Origin: Trebonia sp. | GTDB lineage: Bacteria > Actinomycetota > Actinomycetes > Streptosporangiales > Streptosporangiaceae | Reading direction: 5' to 3' | Length of the DNA: 9,607 bases | Assembly (NCBI GenBank): GCA_030043595.1 | Contig: JASHXJ010000501.1 | Location: forward strand, 1 to 9,607 | Part shown: positions 1 to 5,934 of the stretch, piece by piece | Layout of the letters: the number at the start of each line of letters is the position of its first letter | How positions within the stretch are numbered: the first letter of the stretch is position 1 | Translations under genes and position numbers: made by a program | Notes under the pieces: model-generated | What the model saw: only the letters and a program-made list of their open reading frames with translations | What the model was told of the DNA's origin: nothing | Database searches by the model: none

Positions 1-442
1 CCAGGTGCGCCCCGAACCGGGCGGTGGCCAGCGCCCCCGGCTCCCGCTCGTCCAACCGCCCCGGCCCGGCCGGGCAACTGCCGTAGCTGAAGACCGGAAG
101 GCCGATCGCGGCGAGTTCTGGCGTGTCGCGGTGCAGGCCCCACACCACCAGGCCCGCCACCCCGGCTGCCCGGGCCTCAAGCACCGCCAGGTCGCCGACG
201 CAGGCTTCATCGGTGCGCCCGCCGTTGTCGATGACCAGCACGTCGCCGGCCCCGGCCCGGCCGAGGGCCTCCAGGAACACGTCCACGCTGCCGTAGTGCC
301 GCGCCGGCAGGACCCGCCCGGCGACCCGCTGGCCGGCCACCACTGCCCGGATCCCCGCGGGGGCAGCCCGCAGCGGGACACCACGGCGCACGCAGGCATC
401 GGCCACCAGCGGCGTTGACAGACCCGCGAACGCCTCCAGCAT
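1..442 (-). CDS. RraA-like / 4-hydroxy-4-methyl-2-oxoglutarate aldolase family protein, 3' end outside window
   Basis: The 147 visible residues begin MLEAFAGLSTPLVADA, and the reading frame is still open at the left edge of the window, so the C-terminus is missing. The family core is clear: VLVIDNGGRTDEACVGDL at residues 68-85, then GVAGLVVWGLHRDTPEL at 94-110. The G-x-x-R-D pair (R105, D106) matches the Arg-Asp active-site pair of RraA-fold class II aldolases. Family members either cleave or decarboxylate hydroxy-oxo acids (HMG/CHA aldolase, oxaloacetate decarboxylase) or, in enterobacteria, bind RNase E. In an actinobacterium an enzymatic role is the more likely, but the substrate cannot be read from the sequence. 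I chose the ATG at 440-442 because GGGAGG lies six bases upstream; an in-frame ATG nine codons earlier and nearby GTGs have weaker sites. A candidate promoter lies about 150 bases upstream. Confidence 0.88.
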   Translation of the reverse strand, partial: MLEAFAGLSTPLVADACVRRGVPLRAAPAGIRAVVAGQRVAGRVLPARHYGSVDVFLEALGRAGAGDVLVIDNGGRTDEACVGDLAVLEARAAGVAGLVVWGLHRDTPELAAIGLPVFSYGSCPAGPGRLDEREPGALATARFGAHL

Positions 443-593
443 GGCCAGCCTCCCAGCCCGGGTGCCCGGCATCACGAGCGGCACGCGGGCAGGTCCCACG
501 ATCCTACTGCCGCGCGGACAGCGGCCACCCGCGCCAGCCGACGGCAGAAGCACCATCTGACTGCCGTCGAGGAAACCATGGCGAATATCCGCC

Positions 594-622
594 GTTATAC
601 GGGTGATCAATAGATCACCCAA
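594..622 (-). promoter_or_regulatory. Candidate promoter for the RraA-like gene
   Basis: Read on the minus strand, TTGGGT (622-617) and TATAAC (599-594) are separated by exactly 17 bases, close to a sigma-70/HrdB promoter. The perfect palindrome at 601-620 fills the spacer and part of the -35 box, the classic position for a repressor site. The predicted start near 587 would leave a leader of roughly 145 bases before the RraA-like start, which is longer than usual. The -35 box matches only in TTG, so this is an inference from spacing and layout. Confidence 0.4.
601..620. repeat. Perfect 20-bp palindrome, operator-like
   Basis: GGGTGATC-AATA-GATCACCC has two perfect 8-base arms around a 4-base centre. 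The core TGATC-N4-GATCA occurs again at 2253-2266 with a different centre. The length and symmetry suit a dimeric regulator. Without a T-tract and with such a short loop, it is less likely to be a terminator. No regulator in the window can be assigned to it. It also coincides with the in-frame TAG of the ORF fragment at 578, so a coding origin by chance is possible. Confidence 0.55.
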
Positions 623-759
623 GCCCTCCGGGCCCTGTTGATCGACATCCGCGGCGACGACCAGCGGCACATCTGCGGGCTGATCCACGGCGCGCTCCCG
701 CCCCGCCCGCACCGCCACGGTCCGCGGCCTGCATGCCGGCCCATGGCGGGCAGCACCTG

Positions 760-1101
760 TCATCTGCCTTGGTCGAGCATGTGGCGGTCACCGTCCGTCA
801 GGTCGGCGTCGTTCACGGGCCGGACGAGAGACCAGTGGTGGCCCACAGGGCATCGCTGGAACCTGGCCGACCCGAGCCGGACGGAAGTCAGCGAGCCTAG
901 CGGTGACCAGGTCGTTTTGAAGACGTGACCTTTGCTGCACCGGACGATGACCTCGCCCGCGATCCCCGGGCGCCCTTTTCTGAGTGAGAAGACCACCTTC
1001 GCGATGATGACCACGGCGATGACGGGCAGGGCGATCTCCAGCGGCGCGTGGTAGCCGACAGACCCGCTGAGCGGGGACGCGACGAGGAGGTTCACGGGCA
1101 T
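760..1101 (-). CDS. Small membrane-anchored protein with C-x3-H / C-x3-H motifs (hypothetical)
   Basis: The product is 113 residues. A single hydrophobic segment at about residues 21-40 (LEIALPVIAVVIIAKVVFSL) is followed by a basic stop-transfer stretch (RKGR) and a cytoplasmic-type domain. That domain holds CSKGH (55-59) and CPVGHHW (84-89), a paired Cys/His arrangement suggesting a small zinc site. Short actinobacterial proteins of this form, with C-x2-GH-x-F-x-T-x-W and a CPVG-x-HW ending, are common and uncharacterised. GGAGG lies four bases before the ATG, supporting this start. It is divergent from the ArsR-type regulator across 67 bases, so the two may share control. The opposite-strand reading over the same bases is rich in Arg/Ser/Trp and looks like a shadow. 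Confidence 0.75.
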   Translation of the reverse strand: MPVNLLVASPLSGSVGYHAPLEIALPVIAVVIIAKVVFSLRKGRPGIAGEVIVRCSKGHVFKTTWSPLGSLTSVRLGSARFQRCPVGHHWSLVRPVNDADLTDGDRHMLDQGR

Positions 1102-1168
1102 CTATCCTCCATTGATCTCATAATCGAGAATAGTATCAGAAGTGATTTAAAGCAGGTAGCATCGACAG
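1102..1168. promoter_or_regulatory. AT-rich divergent promoter region
   Basis: These 67 bases separate two divergent genes and are strikingly AT-rich for this DNA. On the plus strand TTGATC (1112-1117) and TATCAG (1134-1139) are 16 bases apart and could serve the regulator at 1169. The segment TCTC-ATAATC-GAGA (1116-1129) is a small imperfect dyad that could be an autoregulatory site. The minus-strand gene has GGAGG inside the region. These elements were picked by eye. Confidence 0.4.
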
Positions 1169-1753
1169 GTGACGAGCGCCAAACTGCTCCTACACCCAGT
1201 CCGCCTCCGGATCATCGAGGCGTTCCTCGGCGACCGGAAGCTGACGACGGCCGACCTGCGAGCGGAGCTGACTGACGTCCCGCCGGCCAGCCTCTACCGG
1301 CACCTGGCGCGTCTCATCGATGCGGGGGTGCTCGACGTCCTGTCCGAACGCAAGGTCCGCGGCACCATCGAGCGGACCTATGTGAAGCACAGTCGGCTGA
1401 ACATCTCCAGGAGCGAACTGGCGCAGCTGAGCCGCGAGGAGCTTCGCCGCGTGTTCCTCAGTCACGTGGCCGCCCTTCTCGCAGACATCGACCACTACCT
1501 CGAGCGCGATGACATCGACGTGCGGCGAGGCGGGGCCACCTTCCGGATCGCTGCCCTGTGGCTCACCAACGACGAGCTGCGCGAGCTGGCCGCCGGGTTC
1601 GGGAAACTGCTCCAGCCCTACCTGGACCGCCCGGCCACACCGGACCGTACGCGACGAGTTGTCCGCACGATCGTGCTTCCCGGCGACGATGCCCCGGAGG
1701 CATCGCCATCCGCCAGGCGGCGGAACGGTAGGCGGGGAGGCACAAATCAGTGA
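1169..1753 (+). CDS. ArsR-type winged helix-turn-helix transcriptional regulator
   Basis: The protein has 194 residues. The N-terminal half carries LLHPVRLRIIEAFL (7-20), the usual opening helix of ArsR/HTH_20 domains. It is followed by the helix-turn-helix LTTADLRAEL...PPASLYRHLARLIDAGVL (25-55) and a wing ending ...ERTYVK. The remaining roughly 110 residues look alpha-helical and probably form the dimer or ligand part. The tail after residue 160 is Arg/Pro/Gly-rich. It has no Cys pair of the metal-sensing type, so the effector is unknown. The GTG start follows directly from the conserved opening helix; no strong ribosome site is visible, so translation may be leaderless or weak. Its stop overlaps the GTG of the following damaged ABC ATPase reading by GTGA, suggesting it once controlled a transporter operon. 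Confidence 0.82.
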   Translation: MTSAKLLLHPVRLRIIEAFLGDRKLTTADLRAELTDVPPASLYRHLARLIDAGVLDVLSERKVRGTIERTYVKHSRLNISRSELAQLSREELRRVFLSHVAALLADIDHYLERDDIDVRRGGATFRIAALWLTNDELRELAAGFGKLLQPYLDRPATPDRTRRVVRTIVLPGDDAPEASPSARRRNGRRGGTNQ

Positions 1754-1925
1754 GCAAGAGATTCAGGTACGCGGGCTGCGCAGGCTTCGGCGGGAAGGGA
1801 GCAGCGGCCGCGGCGGGCTCGCTGGCGTGGCTGGCCGGGCCGAACAGGACGGCATCCCCACCCCGCTGTCGATGATGACGGGGCTGCTGCGGCCGGATGC
1901 TGGCCTGGTGCGGGGGTTTCGCCTC
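1750..1925 (+). pseudogene. Collapsed ABC transporter ATP-binding subunit (remnant)
   Basis: A GTG at 1750 overlaps the regulator's stop in the coupled form GTGA, with GGGGAGG upstream. It opens MSKRFRYAGCAGFGGKG and reaches LAWLAGPN, resembling the start of an ABC ATPase up to its Walker A (GPNGxGKT). The frame then runs into a stop. In the frame starting one base later (not upstream) comes DGIPTPLSMMTGLLRPDAGLVRGF, which matches the post-Walker-A helix (GKTTTLxMxTGLLRPDAGxVxxxG) very well, with the Lys and Thr altered. The normal 30 or so residues before Walker A are shortened, and nothing of the Q-loop, signature or Walker B follows. I read it as a deleted, frameshifted relic. The match rests on one good motif, so chance is not fully excluded. 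Confidence 0.45.
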
Positions 1926-1950
1926 GGTCTTGAAGGTGGACCTTCGACGG

Positions 1951-2235
1951 TCAGTGGTTATGTGCTGGACCGAGCGCAAGGGCCACCGCGGCCGCATAAG
2001 TCAGTTCTTGTCCTAGCGTCCAGGCTCGCTCGAAGTCAGCTGCGGCGAGTGCTTTGGCGGCCTCCGCTTTGTTGTGCTCGAAGTGCGGGGCTTCGTCGGG
2101 TGGCCAAGCCGTGCTCTGCTCGGACATCGGCCGTTCTGCGGCTGACAACAGGGAGGCAGCACGTTCGTATTCACCATCCGCGACTTGAGCACCAATTCGG
2201 CGATCCGCGCGTACCGGCCCCACACGCGCACTCAC
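1951..2235 (-). pseudogene. C-terminal fragment of a large ATPase-type (LuxR/BTAD-like) transcriptional regulator
   Basis: The readable part runs DGEYERAASLLSAAER, a short gap, then AEAAKALAAADFERAWTLGQ and ELTYAAAVALALG. Large STAND-ATPase regulators of actinobacteria end in a TPR-like tail with exactly this pattern: G-x-x-x-RAA-x-LLGAAE..., AFxxAWAxGxxLxxEEAVAxAL. Only this tail is present. The GTG at 2235 gives a 94-residue ORF, but the N-terminal 20 residues do not fit the family. The alternative frame (RYARIAELVLKSRM) may hold the preceding helix, implying a frameshift. All ATPase and DNA-binding domains are missing. It is probably non-functional debris and lies tail to tail with the ABC relic. 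Confidence 0.5.
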
Positions 2236-2252
2236 GAAGCGTGATCGATCTT

Positions 2253-2266
2253 TGATCCGAGGATCA
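2253..2266. repeat. Second TGATC-N4-GATCA dyad
   Basis: TGATC-CGAG-GATCA has the same arms and spacing as the core of the palindrome at 601-620. It lies in the 128-base gap between the regulator fragment and the EVE-like gene, preceded by GTGATCGATC. It could be a shared operator, or chance in a region with several GATC words. The rest of this gap holds nothing I recognise. Confidence 0.3.
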
Positions 2267-2363
2267 GCGCGCAGTCCCGCCGTTCTGGCGCTTCTCAGTT
2301 GCTGGCAGGTCAGTCGACTTGATCGAGCAGAACCGGGCGTTTGGCGCGGGACACTGCCGGGAT

Positions 2364-2810
2364 TCAGGAAGCCGGGGGCACGCCTTCCGCCCGAACCGCT
2401 ATGACGGCCTCATATTCGTGCGCAGTGATCTGAATGACGCCCGCTTGAAACCCGGCTCTGGCATTCCGCTGGACATAGGGGTTCGACCCTTCCGGGTCGA
2501 TCCGCGGTACGACGGCGTTCATCGCCACCGGCGGGTCCCATCCCTCGACGTGCGACAGCAACACGCCGCCAGGCGAATCGCCCGGGCAGACGCCTGCTTC
2601 CTCGGATGTCCAGTCATGTACCGCCGACGCAAGCTCGGCCTGACCGATGAACTCCCGCTTCGGAGGCGCCAGGTAGATGAGGACAAGATCGGCGGGAGCA
2701 AGCGCATCGCGATGTTTCTCGTCCGTGCCGATTCCCCACATCTTCGCCCGCAGAAGCGCCGCGGCCTGTTCTTGATCTCCCTCGGGGACGTTGAACAGAT
2801 AGTGCGCCAC
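2364..2810 (-). CDS. EVE / PUA-like domain protein
   Basis: From GTG at 2810 the product is 148 residues: VAHYLFNVPEGDQEQAAALL (1-20), KMWGIGTDEKHRDALAPADLVLIYLAPPKREFIGQAEL (23-60), GDSPGGVLLSHVEGW (77-91), AGFQAGVIQITAHEYEAVI (119-137). The W-G-I-G ... D-x-VLIY-x-A ... IG-x-A pattern fits EVE domains of the PUA/YTH-like fold, which bind modified bases in DNA or RNA. In bacteria these are often linked to restriction or modified-DNA recognition, but no nuclease or methylase is nearby. An in-frame ATG at 2885 would add 25 residues rich in Cys/Arg/His that do not look conserved. I prefer the GTG, although neither start has a good ribosome site. It is a single-gene unit with a full-length domain. 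Confidence 0.72.
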   Translation of the reverse strand: MAHYLFNVPEGDQEQAAALLRAKMWGIGTDEKHRDALAPADLVLIYLAPPKREFIGQAELASAVHDWTSEEAGVCPGDSPGGVLLSHVEGWDPPVAMNAVVPRIDPEGSNPYVQRNARAGFQAGVIQITAHEYEAVIAVRAEGVPPAS

Positions 2811-2976
2811 GCCCGAATCGTACCGGCCATCCGAGCGGAGACACAGACCCCGGCAAGCGTGAACACGAGCGGTAGCCACGCTCATCCAGGCGGCCGGTCA
2901 GAACAAGGCACCATACCTGCGATCGGTGCAGAAAGGGATTGATCTGCGTGGGGCCGTCCGGCGGCGGGCTGTGTGC

Positions 2977-3075
2977 TCAGCCGACGAGCTGGGGCCGGGG
3001 CTGGTGGCGCACTTCCATCAGCGCAAGGCCGAGCAGGTTTATCCAGGCCAGTGTTGTAGCGATGCGCAACCACAT
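2977..3075 (-). other. Short hydrophobic reading frame of unknown origin
   Basis: A 32-codon frame reads MWLRIATTLAWINLLGLALM followed by a polar tail EVRHQPRPQLVG and TGA. The hydrophobic stretch would span a membrane, and the composition is less Arg/Pro-rich than typical shadow frames. It has no visible ribosome site. Its 5' end abuts the point (about 3076-3081) where the truncated TetR reading begins on the other strand, so it may be the tail of a gene cut at the same junction. I cannot name the family. The rest of 2811-3080 shows nothing else. Confidence 0.22.
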
Positions 3076-3080
3076 GATGG

Positions 3081-3616
3081 GGGATCGGTGAGGCGGGCAT
3101 CACCCGCACCCGTTTCTACGCGTACTACACCTCTAAGAACGACGCCCTGGCCGCCCTGCTGCGACGGATGATCGGCATCCGCAATGCCGCCTACGAGCAT
3201 CCCGACAGCTGGTTTACCGGTCGGCCGCCGGGCGTGCGGCCGCGCGACTCCCTTCGCCGCACGCTCACCATGGCCATCGACCGAACATGGCCGCACCGCT
3301 TCGTACTGCGGGAGGCATGCGACCTATGGACCACAGCACCAGAGGTCCGCCAGGCCTGGCTCGACGTGATCAATGCCGCCGTCGACCATCATGAACGAGC
3401 GATCATCCGCGAACGCGAGCGAGGGATCGCACCCCGGGCTGCGACGCCCGGCGTACCGCTGAGGCGCTCGCCTGGCAAGCCGAGCGCCTCAGCTTCCGGG
3501 CCTGGGCCGAACTGCCGGGAGCCATGTCAAAGACCGAACTGCGCGACGTCTGCCTGGAGGCTTACCTGCGCATGATCTTCCTTGCCGACGACCCCGACCC
3601 AGAACCCATCCCGTGA
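3081..3616 (+). pseudogene. TetR-family regulator, N-terminally truncated and frameshifted
   Basis: The reading starts in the recognition-helix end of a TetR DNA-binding domain (GEAGITRTRFYAYYTSKND, then ALAALLRRM). It continues as a normal ligand-binding domain through RFVLREACDLWTTAPEVRQ and HHERAIIRERERGIAP. An in-frame TGA at 3075-3077 and the absence of any start codon show that the first 30 or so residues, including helix 1 and most of the helix-turn-helix, are missing. Near 3431-3438 (ACCCCGGG) the frame shifts. Restoring one C gives GIAPPGCDARRTAEALAW and then ERLSFRAWAELPGAMSKTEL up to the true end ADDPDPEPIP with TGA at 3614. The C-terminal portion is otherwise intact, so decay seems recent. 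The missing N-terminus alone makes it non-functional as a DNA-binding repressor. Confidence 0.75.
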
Positions 3617-3645
3617 CAAAGTAACGATGCCATTCCCGGCGCCGT

Positions 3646-3672
3646 GGCCCGGCCCGTCAACGGGGCAGGGCC
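3646..3672 (+). terminator. GC-rich hairpin after the TetR pseudogene
   Basis: GGCCCGGCCCGT (3646-3657) pairs with ACGGGGCAGGGCC (3660-3672), with one mismatch and one bulge, 30 bases after the TetR stop. There is no T-tract, which is common for terminators in high-GC actinobacteria, but in such GC-rich DNA hairpins also arise by chance. The following 3673-3850 stretch has no credible gene. Confidence 0.3.
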
Positions 3673-3871
3673 GGCACCCGCCTGACGTGCACCCCTGGGC
3701 CCTCTCGCCGGCCAGGTGCTGCGCCTGACGGCGGCGCTGCCGCGGGACCCCGGCGACTCGCGACGGGCGCGCGGTTTCGGCGGCCGCGGGACTGCGCGGG
3801 GTAACCGGCGGGTACATCGCGTGCAGGCCCGTTATAAGCGGGGCGTGAGACCAACCAGCGGAGGTCCCCAC

Positions 3872-4333
3872 ATGGCCGAGCTCCCGCCGCTCCCGGACGC
3901 AATCGTGGTGAACTACTTCATCGTCTCCGACGATGTCGAACGGTCTGCGCGCTTTTATACCGAGGTACTCGGCGGCCGGGTGGTCTTCTCCCCGGTGCCG
4001 ACCGTTGTAGAACTGTCCAACACCTTCATCGTCATCAATGCCGGCGGCGGCCCGACCGACGACAAGCCGGCGGTCACCCTGGAGACACCACGCGATCCCG
4101 GCCGGGCCAGCAGCTTCGTCAACATCCGGGTCAAAGACATCCGGGCCGCGTACGCCGCATGGACTGCCCGGGGGGCTGAGTTCCTGACCCCGCCGAAACA
4201 GCACCCTTACGAGACCCGCTGCTACATCCGCGATCCCGACGGTCATCTGATCGAGGTGGGCCAGACCACGGACCCGGAGGGAGACTGGATGCCGGCCGGC
4301 TGGTCACCGGACACCCCCGCCGGGGAGTCTTGA
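3872..4333 (+). CDS. VOC (glyoxalase/bleomycin-resistance/dioxygenase fold) protein
   Basis: The product has 153 residues, the usual size for a single-chain VOC protein with two beta-alpha-beta3 modules. Module one is IVVNYFIVSDDVERSARFYT and the following EVLGGRVVFS (11-40). Module two starts SFVNIRVKDIRAAYAAWTAR (81-100) and ends YIRDPDGHLIEVGQT (118-132), with E128 at the usual last metal-ligand position. The His or Gln usual on the first strand of each module is not obvious (Asn occurs near both), so metal binding may be altered or absent. The family includes lyases, dioxygenases and antibiotic-binding proteins, and the substrate is unknown. GGAGG at 3860-3864, seven bases before the ATG, decides the start; an upstream in-frame extension to 3716 is Arg-rich and unlikely. 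TATAAG at 3833-3838 could be a -10 element. It is monocistronic. Confidence 0.87.
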   Translation: MAELPPLPDAIVVNYFIVSDDVERSARFYTEVLGGRVVFSPVPTVVELSNTFIVINAGGGPTDDKPAVTLETPRDPGRASSFVNIRVKDIRAAYAAWTARGAEFLTPPKQHPYETRCYIRDPDGHLIEVGQTTDPEGDWMPAGWSPDTPAGES

Positions 4334-4528
4334 CCACCGCCGTCATCGGCACCAGCGGCAACCGTCCGTAGCCACCGGACTCGCGCAGCCGGTGAGACCC
4401 GCGGCTCGCGAGCGCTGGCCGTGAGTCGCCTGAACGCCGGCGGCAAAGACCAGGCTCCGCCGCGGCCAGCGCCGAAATGCCGGCGGACACCGGCGAGCCT
4501 CATCCGCGCGGCCCTACGACCACTTCAC

Positions 4529-4720
4529 CGGCGGAAAGACGAACCTCGCGGCCTCTTCCATCAGCTTGGTCTCAAGCTGACCTATCTCCCGGGGAGGCGA
4601 CTTGTGAAAGCCCAGATCTCGGCTCCACATTGGTATTTCGAGAGTGTCCGGGGGGTAACACCGACGGGGCGGGAGTGCCCGGATGTTCCGCGGCGTGAAT
4701 GGCGCGAGAGCACACCTTGA
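4529..4720 (+). pseudogene. C-terminal relic of a serine recombinase/integrase (probable)
   Basis: The frame reads RRKDEPRGLFHQLGLKLTYL, PGRRLVKAQI, SAPHWYFESVRGVTPT and ends at TGA 4718-4720. The pattern L-F/Y-xx-LGL-x-LTY-x-PG-x-x-LV-x-A, followed by a short VRG-containing tail, is typical of the last 40-50 residues of actinobacterial large serine recombinases. No catalytic domain (resolvase Ser region), recombinase domain or zinc ribbon is visible upstream, so this would be only the tail of a lost mobile element. The codons here use A/T in the third position more than neighbouring genes do, consistent with foreign origin. The gap 4334-4528 contains only a 10-bp palindrome GCTCGCGAGC. Between 4721 and 4935 there is no convincing gene. 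Confidence 0.4.
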
Positions 4721-4935
4721 GCGTCCCGGCCGAGGTAGCGCTACGCCGAACTGGACGATATGCAAGGCGTCTGCACGACCTAGGGCACTTTCATCTCGCG
4801 CGCCGAGCCAGCGACCTCGCACCCACCACGTAGCCCGGCGTTGGTTACGCACTCGTTGCGCGGCGCTATGGCCGGTTCGGGCGTCCTTAGCGTTTCCGGC
4901 TGCGGCGCGCCGGACAGGCTGCCCGGGCGGGTCTC

Positions 4936-5814
4936 TCATGAGTGCTTAGCCAGGTCGGCCGCCACGAGCCGAGCCAGGTGCAGGTGGTGCGCTGTGGCGC
5001 GCGTGCCCGGATGGTGGCGCAGGGACCAGTCCACCTGCCTGAGCAGCATGTGCGCGAGGTAGGCGTCGAGCGCGTACTCCGGAGTGAGCTCCAGCGCGCG
5101 CTCGCGCAGCCGCTCGCGGAGGCCGTCGTGGTCGTACAGGTAAAACAGCATGGTCGCGAGGTCGAACGCCCGGTCGCCGGTGAGCGCCGGCGGGTTGATG
5201 TCAACCACCCCGGTTATGCCGGCGCCGCTGGTGAGCAGGTTGGCGAGAGTGAAGTCGTAATGGACGAAGTCGCCGCGCTCGGGGACCGCGGCCAGGCACC
5301 GGCCGGCGGTGTTACGCACCACGGCAAGCAGGTCACGAGTATCGGGCCGTGCCTGCAGCGTCGCGTGCACGCAGTACTCGTCGCCTCCTTCGGTGAGTGT
5401 CGCGGCGATCAGCCCGGTCAGCCGGCGTGTGCCGTCCCCGAGACCGGCCTGGGCGTCGTTCAGCCGGAGCACCTCGGTAAGCAGCCAGCCCGGGACCCGG
5501 TCAAGGACCGTGCCGGGCAGCCGTTCCTGCAGCCAGAACGTTATGCCGGCCACTTGCCCGGACGCGAGCAGCCGCGCCGCCGGATAGCCGCGCCGCCGCA
5601 GCCCGGCCGCCAGTTCGCCGAGCCGGAACACGGAGTCATCACTGGCGCCCGGGCTGACCTTCAGGACGCTGACCGTTCCGTCCTTGCCGGTGGCCAGGAA
5701 CGTGCTGGCAGACTCGCCTCCGTCCGCTGGCACGAGCGCGGCCAGGTCAAGGCCGGCCTGGTCACGCAGCACCCGGCGCAGCTCGCACCGTCCCGGCGCC
5801 CGAGCCTGATCCAC
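4936..5814 (-). CDS. Aminoglycoside phosphotransferase-fold kinase (APH family)
   Basis: This 292-residue protein has the APH/choline-kinase layout. The N-lobe has SVLKVSPGA with the likely ATP-binding Lys at 52. The catalytic loop is FVHYDFTLANLL (183-194), giving H-x-D-x4-N with D187 and N192. The metal-binding Asp is in GVVDINPPALTGDRAFDLA (202-220, D205). A helical C-terminus follows. These are the residues expected of an active small-molecule kinase using ATP. The family covers aminoglycoside and macrolide resistance, homoserine, choline and sugar kinases, so the substrate is not determined and resistance should not be assumed. The start is GTG at 5814; no ribosome site is visible. It is divergent from the truncated HxlR reading. 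Length and composition are normal, and it appears intact. Confidence 0.85.
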   Translation of the reverse strand: MDQARAPGRCELRRVLRDQAGLDLAALVPADGGESASTFLATGKDGTVSVLKVSPGASDDSVFRLGELAAGLRRRGYPAARLLASGQVAGITFWLQERLPGTVLDRVPGWLLTEVLRLNDAQAGLGDGTRRLTGLIAATLTEGGDEYCVHATLQARPDTRDLLAVVRNTAGRCLAAVPERGDFVHYDFTLANLLTSGAGITGVVDINPPALTGDRAFDLATMLFYLYDHDGLRERLRERALELTPEYALDAYLAHMLLRQVDWSLRHHPGTRATAHHLHLARLVAADLAKHS

Positions 5815-5934
5815 GACTTGATGATGGCACTCAAACCGTTGCCGCTACGATGCCACTCCCGCCCCGCGCCCCGGGAAACAGGCCGGGACCGCCAACTTGC
5901 CCGCCGGCCGGCCCTGCTGCGGAACAGAACGTGA

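Larger units (their letters stand above)
578..720 (+). pseudogene. Possible short ORF interrupted by an in-frame TAG; unrecognised
   Basis: GAGGAAACC precedes an ATG at 578 and looks like a ribosome site. The reading gives MANIRRYTGDQ, then TAG (611-613), and continues in the same frame as ITQALRALLIDIRGDDQRHI and beyond, with mostly G/C third positions after the stop. This could be a small gene broken by a nonsense change, or chance. I do not recognise the family. The rest of the 443-759 interval shows no other credible coding frame; apart from this it holds only the promoter-like palindrome region. Confidence 0.25.

Noticed and set aside
2480..2500. GGTTCGACCC resembling a tRNA T-loop
   Set aside because: It lies within the EVE-like coding region, and no acceptor stem or anticodon arm can be built around it.
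2319..2942. 207-codon plus-strand frame opposite the EVE-like gene
   Set aside because: It mirrors the minus-strand gene codon for codon, is Arg-rich, and shows no family pattern.
3527..4246. 239-codon minus-strand frame across the VOC gene and the TetR end
   Set aside because: It spans two plus-strand readings with clear family motifs and has no recognisable domain of its own.
4409..4418. GCTCGCGAGC palindrome as an attachment or recombination site near the recombinase relic
   Set aside because: A 10-bp GC palindrome is not informative, and no second copy was noticed.
4699..4833. 44-codon plus-strand ORF MAREHTLSVPAEVALRR...
   Set aside because: It has no ribosome site and no family match, and overlaps the end of the recombinase-like frame.
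4514..4939. 141-codon minus-strand frame ending ...FVFPPVKWS
   Set aside because: Its protein-like end is the complement of the plus-strand recombinase-like tail, and the rest is Arg/Pro-rich.
4942..5934. 330-codon plus-strand open frame opposite the APH-fold gene
   Set aside because: The minus strand has all APH catalytic motifs. The plus frame is Arg/Gln/Gly/Pro-rich without motifs and is a shadow of high-GC codons.
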